A stretch of 64,000 nucleotides of DNA from Candidatus Thermoflexus tengchongensis (GTDB lineage: Bacteria; Chloroflexota; Anaerolineae; Thermoflexales; Thermoflexaceae): NCBI GenBank assembly GCA_016842085.1, contig JAEVEX010000049.1, positions 62,001 through 126,000 on the forward strand, written 5' to 3'. The translations under genes and the position numbers were made by a program. Numbering within the stretch: position 1 is the first letter of the stretch; the number at the start of each line of letters is the position of its first letter. Below, one piece after another: positions 54,516 through 64,000 of this stretch. The notes under the pieces were generated by a model, which saw nothing but the letters and a program-made list of their open reading frames with translations, was not told where the DNA came from and did no database searches.

Positions 54516-55324
54516 AGCGTTCCCTCCCCGGGGGACCATCGGGTGATCCGCCAGCGGCCTCCCTGGGCGGCCAGCCGGTAGATTTCGCTCGGGTAGGTGA
54601 CCACGCGGTCGACGATCACGCGCTGGCCTGGCGGGCAGACCAGGCTCGCCCGGTAGATCCAGGTTTCCTCCGTTCGCACCTCGATGAGATCAGGGCCGGG
54701 TGGCGAAGCGGGAGCGCACGAGCGGATCTCCCACTGGATGTCCTGGATCGTGGCCCGGATCGCCTGGGCGGCCTGTCGCAGGCGATCTCCCTGCCGTCGG
54801 GCCTCCGGTGCGGCATCCCCCCATGCGGCGGCGAGCTGCTCCAGCGTTCCCTGGCCCACGATGTAGGCTTCCTGAGCGGCGTTCGCCCGTTCGATCACCT
54901 GCAGCACGTCGGGGTCGCACATGAGCGATGAAGGCGTGGGCGAGGCCGGGATCGGGGAGGGCGACGCGACCCGTGTGAGCATAGGAGGGGATGGCTCCGG
55001 AGAGCGCGGAGGGATGGGGGATGGGGAGGGCTGGGGACTCGGGGAAGGGATGGGAGCCTGCGCCACGCCCGGCGGGGTCGGCGAAGGCCGGAGGGGAGAT
55101 GGACCCATAAAGTATGGATAGAGGAGAAGTCCGTAGCCCACGCTTGCGATCAGGAAACTGAAGCCGGTCAGCATCACCTGCCACTCCCGGCGATCGAGAA
55201 GGTCAAGCAGCGCTTTCCCCCGTCGCCCCTGAAAGATCCGGGCCCATTCGGGTCGAGTCAGAAGGAATAAGATCACGCCCAGCCCGATGAACAGGATGCC
55301 GGTCAGCTGCTCCAGCCCTCGCAT
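54491..55324 (-). CDS. Membrane protein with IMS-like C-terminal domain
   Basis: This 277-residue protein starts at ATG 55324. Two hydrophobic helices ('LTGILFIGLGVILFLLT' and 'VMLTGFSFLIASVGYGLLLY') are followed by a long Pro/Ser linker. Residues about 160-275 have 'VIERANAAQEAYIVGQGTLE' and 'VDRVVTYPSEIYRLAAQGGR'. They resemble the small ARC6/IMS-type (DUF4101) domain that occurs after transmembrane segments in cyanobacteria and Chloroflexota, but the match is by eye only. The 3' end overlaps plsX by 25 bp. Function unknown. Confidence 0.6.
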   Translation of the reverse strand: MRGLEQLTGILFIGLGVILFLLTRPEWARIFQGRRGKALLDLLDRREWQVMLTGFSFLIASVGYGLLLYPYFMGPSPLRPSPTPPGVAQAPIPSPSPQPSPSPIPPRSPEPSPPMLTRVASPSPIPASPTPSSLMCDPDVLQVIERANAAQEAYIVGQGTLEQLAAAWGDAAPEARRQGDRLRQAAQAIRATIQDIQWEIRSCAPASPPGPDLIEVRTEETWIYRASLVCPPGQRVIVDRVVTYPSEIYRLAAQGGRWRITRWSPGEGTLQQDWRCP

Positions 55325-55830
55325 CGTGGATCCCCCTCTTCCCAGAGTGATGCAGGAATCCTTCTCTGCAATCCCTTCGTCGCGGAGAGGAGACAAAGGG
55401 ACATATGCGTTCACGGAAGCGGGCCGCTGGCTCCGCCACCTTTGCGCCGGTTCTTATTCCTCCGGTAGGAGGGGCTTCAGCCCCGACGGCTTCAGCTTCC
55501 GCCCCGACGGCTTCCGCCCCGACCCTCGAGCAGTTTCTGTTCTGGCGCTACGCTGAGCGACCCGCCGACGCCTGAAGGATCCCGATAGCCGGTATCTGGA
55601 ATTCGCACAGGTGGTTGCAGGGCGCTGCGCGAATCCGTTTGGTGCCTTTCATCATGCGGACGAACGCCTGGAGATGCAAGCGATCTGCATCCGGTGTCTG
55701 CCCGCCCTCAAACCTCTCTTCCTCGTTGTCCAGAGTCCAGCGAAACCGCTCTGCGGGAGAACCGGGGGAAGACAGCCCTCGCCGCCGGGATGCCCGGTAG
55801 CCCCATTGTGTTAAAGGGGAGATCACCGGT
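55325..55830. other. Intergenic region with short repeats
   Basis: No convincing gene. Around 55471-55523 the string CCCCGAC recurs at 55481, 55502 and 55517, with a small hairpin GGGGCTTCAGCCCC at 55471-55484. An open minus-strand frame of 92 codons at 55548-55826 has no recognised domain and no clear ribosome-binding site. Confidence 0.45.
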
Positions 55831-55859
55831 TTGGTTTCGCAACTCGGATCCTTTATAAT
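55831..55859 (+). promoter_or_regulatory. Probable clpC promoter
   Basis: TTGGTT (55831-55836), a 17-bp spacer and TATAAT (55854-55859). It lies about 240 bp before the clpC start, which implies a long leader. No CIRCE-like inverted repeat was seen. Confidence 0.5.
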
Positions 55860-56098
55860 GAAGTTGGATGGTCCAATTCGAGATAGACTCCGGGCATCTC
55901 GCCTGGACGCTTACAATAGAAAGCCGGGATGGTGGGGAACCCTTCGGGTATTTCCCCATACCCCTGAAAGGGTTTTTCTTCCTCCCCGATATCCCCTGAA
56001 CCTCGGGGAGGGGGAAGAAGGGGGAGGGCCTGCGCTGCCTCCCCGAGTTTGAGTCCAGCGATGCAGTCCCATCTTTTCAGGAAGAAAGGCTTCCCACA

Positions 56099-58573
56099 AT
56101 GATGCGCTTCGATCATTTCACGGAACGGGCTCAGGACGCAGCCGCGAGGGCCTACGAGATCCTCCAGCGCTATGGCCACAATCAGGTGGATACGGAGCAT
56201 CTCCTCCTGGCCCTCCTGGAACAGCCGGATGGGGTGGTGCCCCAGTTGCTCCAGCGGATGGGGATCAGCGTGGACTGGATGCGGGGCCGGCTGGACGAAG
56301 TGCTCCGGGCCAGCCCGCGGGCCTCGATCTACGGATTCGGGGGCACCGGACAGGTGTTCATCACCCCCCGCGTGAAGCGTATCCTGGACCTGGCGAATGA
56401 GGAGGCGCGCCGCCTGGGGGATGATTACATCTCCACCGAGCATCTCTTCCTGGCCATTGCCACCGAGCGGAACACCCCGGCGGCCCGCATCCTGATGGAT
56501 GCCGGCGTCACCCGGGATCGGATCTATGAGGCCATCAAGGATCTGCGGGGCGGGGCCCGGGTGACGGATCCGGGGGCAGAGGGCCGCTACCGGATGCTGG
56601 ATCGCTATGGGCGGGATCTCACCCGACTGGCCCGCCAGGGGAAATTGGATCCGGTGATCAACCGGGAGGCGGAGATCCTGCGGGTGATCCAGGTGCTGTG
56701 CCGGCGGACCAAAAACAATCCGGTGCTGATCGGGGAGGCAGGGGTCGGGAAGACGGCCATTGTGGAGGGGCTGGCCCAGCGGATCGTCGCCAATGATGTC
56801 CCCGAGCTGTTAATGGGCAAGCGCATCGTGCAGCTGGACCTGGCGGCCATGGTCGCCGGGGCCCGGTTCCGGGGCGAGTTTGAGGAGCGCCTGAAGGCGG
56901 TCATCGAGGAGGTGCAGCGGGCGGAGGGGGAGGTCATCCTTTTCATCGATGAGATCCACACGGTGGTGGGCGCGGGGGCGGCCTCCGGAGCCCTGGACGC
57001 GGCTTCGATGTTGAAGCCCGCTCTGGCCCGGGGGGAGCTGCGCTGCATCGGCGCCACCACCCTGGATGAGTATCGCAAATACATCGAGAAGGATCTGGCC
57101 CTGGAGCGACGGTTCGCGCCGATCTTCGTGGAAGAGCCATCCGTGGAGTCCGCGATCCAGATGTTGCAGGGCCTGCGGGAGCGCTACGAGGCTCATCATC
57201 AGGTCCGCATCAGCGATGAGGCGATCGTGGCCGCGGTCCGTCTTTCCCATCGTTACATTACCGATCGCCGGCTCCCGGATAAGGCCATCGACCTGATCGA
57301 TGAGGCGGCGGCCCGGCTGCGGGTGGCGCTGAACACCCTTCCGCCGGAGCTCAAGGCCCTTAAGACGGAGATCGAGCGCCTGATGCAGGAAGAAGAGCAT
57401 GCCGGGTTGAACCGGGATTACGAACGGGCGGCGCAGATCCGCATGCGCCGCCTGCGCCTTCAGAAGGAGTTCGAGGCCCGTCGGGCCCAGTGGCAGCGGG
57501 AGCGCAACCTGGATGAGGTGGTTTCCGAAGAGGATGTCGCTCAGGTGGTGGCGGCGTGGACGGGCATCCCGGTGGCTCAGGTGATGGAGACTGAGGCGGA
57601 GAAGCTGCTCCACATGGAGGAGCGGTTGCGAGAGCGGGTGGTGGGGCAGGACGAAGCCATCGCAGTGGTGGCCGACGCCATCCGGCGGGCCCGGGCGGGC
57701 CTGAAGGACCCCCGGCGGCCCATCGGCTCGTTCCTGTTCCTCGGGCCCACCGGCGTGGGGAAGACCGAGCTGGCGAAGGCGCTGGCGGAGTATCTCTTCG
57801 GCGACGAGGATGCCCTGGTCCGGCTGGATATGAGCGAGTATCGGGAATATCACACCGTCTCCCGCCTCTTCGGGGCGCCGCCGGGGTATGTGGGCTATGA
57901 GGAGGGCGGTCAGCTGACGGAAGCGGTGCGCCGCCGGCCTTACCGGGTGATTCTGTTCGACGAGATCGAGAAAGCCCATCCCGATGTCTGGAACGCGCTG
58001 CTTCAGATCCTCGACGACGGCCGTCTGACGGATGGCCAGGGCCACACGGTGGATTTCCGCAACACGATCATCATCATGACCTCCAATGTGGGCACCGAAT
58101 ATCTCCGCCGCAGCGGGACCATCGGGTTTATCCCTGCGGCTTCGGAGCGCGAGCGGATGGAGGAGCGACAGCGGATCGAGCGGGCGCTCCGGGAGACCTT
58201 CCGGCCGGAGTTCCTGAACCGGATCGACGAGATTGTGATCTTCAACCGGCTGACGCCGGAGCATGTGATGCAGATCGTGGATATCCAGATGCGCCAGATC
58301 CAGGCCCGTCTGGCCGAGCACGGCCTGCAGGTGGTCCTGACGGATGCCGCCCGCCGCTGGCTGGCCGAAGAGGGCTACGATCCCGCCTTCGGAGCGCGCC
58401 CGCTCAAGCGGGTGCTTCAGAAACAGGTGGAGAGCCCCCTGGCGGTCCGACTGCTCCGCGGGGAATTCCGGGCAGGCGATGTGATCGTGGTTGAGGTGGG
58501 GGAGCAGGGGTTGATCTTCCAGCGACAATCGGCGGAAGCGCTTCCGCTGGTGGAGCGGGTGCCGCAGATGTAG
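56099..58573 (+). CDS. clpC: ATP-dependent Clp protease ATPase subunit ClpC
   Basis: This 824-residue AAA+ unfoldase has an N-terminal Clp-N repeat ('[20 protein letters not shown]', '[16 protein letters not shown]'). AAA-1 has P-loop '[18 protein letters not shown]' (about residue 214) and '[20 protein letters not shown]'. A short UVR/M-domain is '[20 protein letters not shown]'. AAA-2 has P-loop '[18 protein letters not shown]' (about 551) and '[20 protein letters not shown]'. The short middle domain identifies ClpC rather than ClpB. It feeds proteins to ClpP, whose gene is not here. ATG 56099 or 56102. Confidence 0.94.
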   Translation: MMRFDHFTERAQDAAARAYEILQRYGHNQVDTEHLLLALLEQPDGVVPQLLQRMGISVDWMRGRLDEVLRASPRASIYGFGGTGQVFITPRVKRILDLANEEARRLGDDYISTEHLFLAIATERNTPAARILMDAGVTRDRIYEAIKDLRGGARVTDPGAEGRYRMLDRYGRDLTRLARQGKLDPVINREAEILRVIQVLCRRTKNNPVLIGEAGVGKTAIVEGLAQRIVANDVPELLMGKRIVQLDLAAMVAGARFRGEFEERLKAVIEEVQRAEGEVILFIDEIHTVVGAGAASGALDAASMLKPALARGELRCIGATTLDEYRKYIEKDLALERRFAPIFVEEPSVESAIQMLQGLRERYEAHHQVRISDEAIVAAVRLSHRYITDRRLPDKAIDLIDEAAARLRVALNTLPPELKALKTEIERLMQEEEHAGLNRDYERAAQIRMRRLRLQKEFEARRAQWQRERNLDEVVSEEDVAQVVAAWTGIPVAQVMETEAEKLLHMEERLRERVVGQDEAIAVVADAIRRARAGLKDPRRPIGSFLFLGPTGVGKTELAKALAEYLFGDEDALVRLDMSEYREYHTVSRLFGAPPGYVGYEEGGQLTEAVRRRPYRVILFDEIEKAHPDVWNALLQILDDGRLTDGQGHTVDFRNTIIIMTSNVGTEYLRRSGTIGFIPAASERERMEERQRIERALRETFRPEFLNRIDEIVIFNRLTPEHVMQIVDIQMRQIQARLAEHGLQVVLTDAARRWLAEEGYDPAFGARPLKRVLQKQVESPLAVRLLRGEFRAGDVIVVEVGEQGLIFQRQSAEALPLVERVPQM

Positions 58574-58673
58574 GGGATCCAGAAACGGGCCGGTCGATTC
58601 CCTCGGGGAGTGGGGATGGGGAGAGACGATGTGGCCTCCATCCAGGAGGCCAATCTGGAGCCGGGAGCGATCC

Positions 58674-59150
58674 ATGCCGTTCCTGATCGATGGGCACAAT
58701 CTGATCGGGGCGATGCCGGATCTTCATCTGGAGGATCCGGATGATGAGGCGCGCCTGGTGGAGCGGCTCCAGCGCCTGGCGATGCGGACAGGGCGGCGGA
58801 TCCTGGTCGTGTTCGATCGAGGTGCTCCGGGCAGTATCTCTTCCCTCTCCCGGGGTGGGGTGACCGTGCGCTTTGCTCCCGCCGGCGTGACGGCGGATGA
58901 GCTCCTGATCCGGCAGATCTTATCGGAGCGCAACCCTCGGGGGCTGATCATCGTTTCTTCGGATCGGAGCGTGCAGGAGGCGGCCCGACGTCATGGCGCA
59001 TCCGTCTGGTCAGCCGCGGAGTTCCTGGCCTATATGCGGCGCCATCTGGGGGAAGCCCCTCCCTCAACCGGTGTGGAGGAAGAGAAGCCGGGCGAAGTCG
59101 ATAAGGCCGAGCTGGACTACTGGTTGCGGTTGTTCCAGGGAAAGCGTTGA
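58674..59150 (+). CDS. NYN-domain RNase (YacP/Rae1-like)
   Basis: This 158-residue protein has the PIN-like NYN fold: 'FLIDGHNLIGAMPDLHLEDP', 'RRILVVFDRGAPGS', 'FAPAGVTADELLIRQILSER' and 'LIIVSSDRSVQEAARRHGAS'. These match the YacP group, including B. subtilis Rae1, which cleaves mRNA on the ribosome. Acidic residues of the active site (Asp-5, Asp about 83, Asp about 102) are visible. It ends with a charged tail. Follows clpC after 100 bp. Confidence 0.87.
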   Translation: MPFLIDGHNLIGAMPDLHLEDPDDEARLVERLQRLAMRTGRRILVVFDRGAPGSISSLSRGGVTVRFAPAGVTADELLIRQILSERNPRGLIIVSSDRSVQEAARRHGASVWSAAEFLAYMRRHLGEAPPSTGVEEEKPGEVDKAELDYWLRLFQGKR

Positions 59151-59287
59151 GCTCTACAGGTGACAGGCGACCTGCCGGGAGGCCGATCTCTTTGGCCTGG
59201 AGAGCCGCGAGAAGGGGGCATCCGGCCTCCCGAGTGGGAGTCCTATTGCGGAAGTCCTATCGAAACGATCTCAGCAGGAGGCCCTCG

Positions 59288-59512
59288 ATGTTTGAGGACA
59301 TCCGTCAACATCTTTCGGAGGTCCCGGAGGGGGAGATCATCGAAGAGAGTCTTGAGGAGCGATCCTCTTCCCCTTTGCTGGATCGTCTCTCCTCCTTTCT
59401 CCAGCAACTCACCCCCTCCCAGCGCCTGGTCCTGCTGGGGCTGCTGCTGATCGATCTGTTCCTGCTGGGGTTCTTCCTCCTCCTCATCGCCGGGATCCTT
59501 CGCCTGGGGTGA
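59288..59512 (+). CDS. Small single-pass membrane protein
   Basis: This 74-residue protein starts at ATG 59288, with AGGAGG. An acidic N-terminal half ('VPEGEIIEESLEERSSSPL') precedes a C-terminal membrane segment 'LVLLGLLLIDLFLLGFFLLL'. No family is recognised. It ends a possible clpC-NYN transcript. Confidence 0.6.
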   Translation: MFEDIRQHLSEVPEGEIIEESLEERSSSPLLDRLSSFLQQLTPSQRLVLLGLLLIDLFLLGFFLLLIAGILRLG

Positions 59513-59527
59513 ACCTTCGCTCTGGTT

Positions 59528-59557
59528 TTGTCGGGGAGTGAGCAGGTCTGCTACAAT
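59528..59557 (+). promoter_or_regulatory. Probable promoter of the 59621 gene
   Basis: TTGTCG (59528-59533), 18-bp spacer and TACAAT (59552-59557), 63 bp before the start codon. Confidence 0.5.
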
Positions 59558-59620
59558 ATAAGCAACCTGAGCGTGCGGCACCCGTGCAGGAGCCCCCGTG
59601 TGGATGGAGGGAGCGCTGCG

Positions 59621-59932
59621 ATGGCGGAGATGGTGAAGCTGCTGATGGCCTGGGACATCAAACCCGGCCACGAACAGGAATATTTTGAGTTCATCGTCCG
59701 GGAGTTCGCGCCCGGGATGATGCGCCTGGGGATGGAGCCCACGGACGCCTGGTATACGATGTATGGGGAAGGCCCCCAGATCCTCACCGGCGCCATCGCC
59801 CAGGACATGGAAACCCTGCAGCGCATCCTCGCCAGCCCGGAGTGGCAGGAGCTCAAAAAGAAGCTCTTCCGCCACGTCCGGAACTACAAGGAGAAAATCG
59901 TCCGGGCCACCGGCCGCTTCCAGGTCATCTGA
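59621..59932 (+). CDS. Small ferredoxin-like-fold protein (dimeric alpha/beta-barrel type)
   Basis: This 103-residue protein has the beta-alpha-beta rhythm of stress-responsive barrel proteins: 'VKLLMAWDIKPGHEQEYFEF', 'MEPTDAWYTMYGEGPQILTG', then 'LQRILASPEWQELKKKLF'. The start at 59621 has GGAGG upstream and the 93 bp before it contain a promoter rather than coding. The role is unknown; NIPSNAP/DUF-like alternatives are possible. Confidence 0.7.
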   Translation: MAEMVKLLMAWDIKPGHEQEYFEFIVREFAPGMMRLGMEPTDAWYTMYGEGPQILTGAIAQDMETLQRILASPEWQELKKKLFRHVRNYKEKIVRATGRFQVI

Positions 59933-60074
59933 ACTCCCGGATTCTTCCATCTTCTGCATCTCATGGGATCCAGCGTGGGGTTCCGGATCCGGGCGAGGCT
60001 GACGGCCTGGGTCCTCCCTGCGGGTCAGGCGGATCGGCGGATCGCTCTGGAGAGGGCATTGGGGTGAACCGATG

Positions 60075-60299
60075 GCTTCAGAAAGGCGGTGAAGGGGAGG
60101 AGTAGGCGCGGGCGGCGACGCCAGCGAGGGGGATCCGGTGCAAGCCCCTGTCGTTCGCCCCGCTGAAGGTCGCCCCGGAGCCGGTCGGGTGAACGCCGGA
60201 AGCCCCGGCCTCAGCCCGACCCGGGCGCTGCCCGTTACCGCAGCCCGAGGGCAGGGGGATCCTCCATCCCCCTGAAGCAAGGTGGTACCGCGGGAGGTC
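60075..60299 (+). promoter_or_regulatory. T-box riboswitch (tRNA-Val-sensing) leader of valS
   Basis: A stem-I-like region begins near GGAGGAGTAG and includes the GGTGCAAGCCCC loop. The specifier region GAAGGTCGCCCCGGAGC places GTC (valine codon, 60169-60171) at the position used for decoding. The T-box core AAGCAAGGTGGTACCGCG spans 60275-60292, with TGGT pairing to a tRNA acceptor end of discriminator A. Uncharged tRNA-Val would stabilise the antiterminator and turn on valS. Start of the leader is approximate. Confidence 0.85.
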
Positions 60300-60336
60300 C
60301 GCCCCCTCTCGTCCTTGTGACGGGAGGGGGCGTTTT
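60300..60336 (+). terminator. T-box-controlled terminator
   Basis: A 14-bp stem (60300-60313 with 60319-60332; one G-U pair) closes a 5-nt loop, followed by TTTT. It directly abuts the T-box core and is the regulated terminator. Confidence 0.88.
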
Positions 60337-60442
60337 CATTTCAGGACATCCGCCGCTGGGATCATGGATAGCCTCCAGAGCCCCCAGGAAAAGGCTCGCT
60401 GAACGGCGGTTGGCGCACGGAGTTCGTTCGAGGAGGTGAAGG

Positions 60443-63160
<2,718 letters not shown>

Positions 63161-63168
63161 AAAAACGT

Positions 63169-63194
63169 GGGGGGCGCCCAAAGGAGCGCCCCCC
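63169..63194 (-). terminator. Shared terminator of valS and Hsp20
   Basis: GGGGGGCGC and GCGCCCCCC form a 9-bp stem around 8 nt. A-rich bases precede it, giving a T-run for the minus strand, so it ends the Hsp20 transcript best. Confidence 0.75.
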
Positions 63195-63211
63195 CGCATC
63201 CGTAAGGCCCT

Positions 63212-63670
63212 TCAACGGGCCACCTGCACCTTGATCACCCGCGGCCGGACGGACTCGGCCTTCGGGACCACGAGGTGCAGGACGCCGTTCTCCAGCCGGG
63301 CGTCGATGTGCTCGGCGTCGATGGGATCGCCGAACTCAATCGTCCGGGCGAAGCGCCCGCCAGCCCAATCGCGGCGCAGGACGGCAACGTTCTTCTCGTT
63401 CTCAATCTCCGGCAGGGCGACCTCGCCCCGGATGGTCAGGGAGGAACCCAGCGCCTGCACCTCCAGGCTCTCCGGCCGCACGCCCGGCATCAGGATGGCC
63501 ACGTGATAGCGATCGGGCAGCTCGTAGATGTTCACCGGCATCCCCACGCCCAGAGTGGTGAACCCGTCGAAGGGCCGCACAAACGCCTGATCGAACAGGC
63601 GGTCGATCGCCTCGCGCAGGGTCATGAACGCCGCATCGAACGGATCCCGGATCATCAGCTCGCGCGCCAT
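63212..63670 (-). CDS. Hsp20/alpha-crystallin small heat shock protein
   Basis: This 152-residue chaperone's N-terminal arm is 'DPFDAAFMTLREAIDRLFDQ'. The alpha-crystallin domain runs from about 45 ('GMPVNIYELPDRYHVAILMP') with 'GVRPESLEVQALGSSLTIRG', 'RFARTIEFGDPIDAEHIDAR' and 'LENGVLHLVVPKAESVRPRV'. The usual C-terminal I-x-I is represented by 'VIKVQVAR'. The start at 63670 has AGGAGGTG at the ideal spacing. Confidence 0.93.
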   Translation of the reverse strand: MARELMIRDPFDAAFMTLREAIDRLFDQAFVRPFDGFTTLGVGMPVNIYELPDRYHVAILMPGVRPESLEVQALGSSLTIRGEVALPEIENEKNVAVLRRDWAGGRFARTIEFGDPIDAEHIDARLENGVLHLVVPKAESVRPRVIKVQVAR

Positions 63671-63814
63671 AGGCCTCACCTCCTTTCGGTGGTGGTCTTG
63701 CCTGCACCCCTGGGGTTTTTCCAGCCTTCATCGTAGGCGGGAGGCCTTAGAGGAGCGTTAGCAGGAGATAAAAGATCCGCAAACGTTGAGTTAAAGGATC
63801 GTCAGCAGCTCCCC

Positions 63815-63842
63815 GTAGGGCAACTGCTTGCAGTTGCCCTAC
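63815..63842. repeat. 28-nt dispersed palindrome, copy 3
   Basis: Identical to the copy at 9198. It lies in the 250-bp gap between the Hsp20 gene and the last, minus-strand gene. Confidence 0.9.
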
Positions 63843-63917
63843 GCCAGGAATCCGGAATCAGGTCAGCTCCGTGGGCCCCATCCGGAGTTCAGTGGAGGAG
63901 CTCCCGCGGGGTGCTCC

Positions 63918-64000
63918 CTACGAGAGGATCCACTCCAGCCCCAGTTCCCGGAGTTTCTCCGGGGTGGGCATCCCGGTCTGGGGATCCCAGCCGGCCATTT
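63918..64000 (-). CDS. C-terminal fragment, probable aldehyde:ferredoxin oxidoreductase
   Basis: Only the last 27 codons are in the window. 'GWDPQTGMPTPEKLRELGLE' followed by a few residues and TAG matches the standard ending of tungsten-containing aldehyde:ferredoxin oxidoreductases (GWD...G.PT..KL.ELGL). The call rests on this short match. Confidence 0.55.
   Translation of the reverse strand, partial: MAGWDPQTGMPTPEKLRELGLEWILS

Noticed and set aside
55548-55826. Minus-strand open frame of 92 codons upstream of clpC
   Set aside because: No ribosome-binding site or recognisable domain; reported only as intergenic content.
56810-58699. Minus-strand frame of 629 codons opposite clpC
   Set aside because: Antisense to a clear ClpC; no family features.

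Overview
The window is high-GC bacterial chromosomal DNA that looks like a thermophilic member of the Chloroflexota (Thermoflexus/Anaerolineae-like). That is inference from gene content and codon style, not a database match. The grounds are strong G/C third-position bias, several Uma2-family nucleases, a valS T-box, Hsp20 and ClpC chaperones, and Tat-exported and lipoprotein genes with proline/serine-rich linkers. I found no rRNA, tRNA or CRISPR array.

0-6.6 kb is accessory. A truncated adenine-type DNA methylase is followed by a NurA-like nuclease split over two frames and a HerA-like ATPase, overlapping or tightly packed, which looks like an anti-phage module. Three tandem Uma2 paralogues follow on the minus strand. 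6.9-14.1 kb is catabolic: an orphan molybdopterin-binding oxidase subunit, methylmalonate-semialdehyde dehydrogenase, an FGGY sugar kinase and a PLP decarboxylase. 14.1-20.8 kb holds a GH13 glucosidase, a SAM methyltransferase, a HIT protein, a PEBP-like lipoprotein, a histidine kinase and a membrane-anchored glycosidase-like protein.

20.9-36.0 kb is a patchwork. zwf-pgl (oxidative pentose phosphate), a NarL-type regulator and a WD40-like lipoprotein are interspersed with lower-GC stretches of unrecognised secreted or membrane proteins. These stretches contain several decayed copies: a pseudogene of one secreted family, truncated copies of a DCC-domain gene, a decayed transposase, a gene with an in-frame amber codon and an M23-like gene out of frame with its only good start. 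The area behaves like a gene-turnover zone.

36.3-63.7 kb is mostly core metabolism and housekeeping: enolase; a MntA/HepT pair; a ygeY-ygeW-carbamate kinase operon; an RHH/PIN pair; an SDR oxidoreductase, NAD kinase and DprA; a Tat-exported cyclase; acetyl-CoA synthetase; a CBM9/DNRLRE-like lipoprotein; the B12-binding mutase subunit, MeaB and PlsX; ClpC; a NYN RNase; valS under a T-box; and Hsp20. The last bases encode the C-terminus of a probable aldehyde:ferredoxin oxidoreductase.

The two most unusual non-coding structures are an approximately 680-bp array of hairpins with a 153-bp period between acs and the next, convergent gene, and a 28-nt perfect palindrome present three times, about 31 kb and 24 kb apart.
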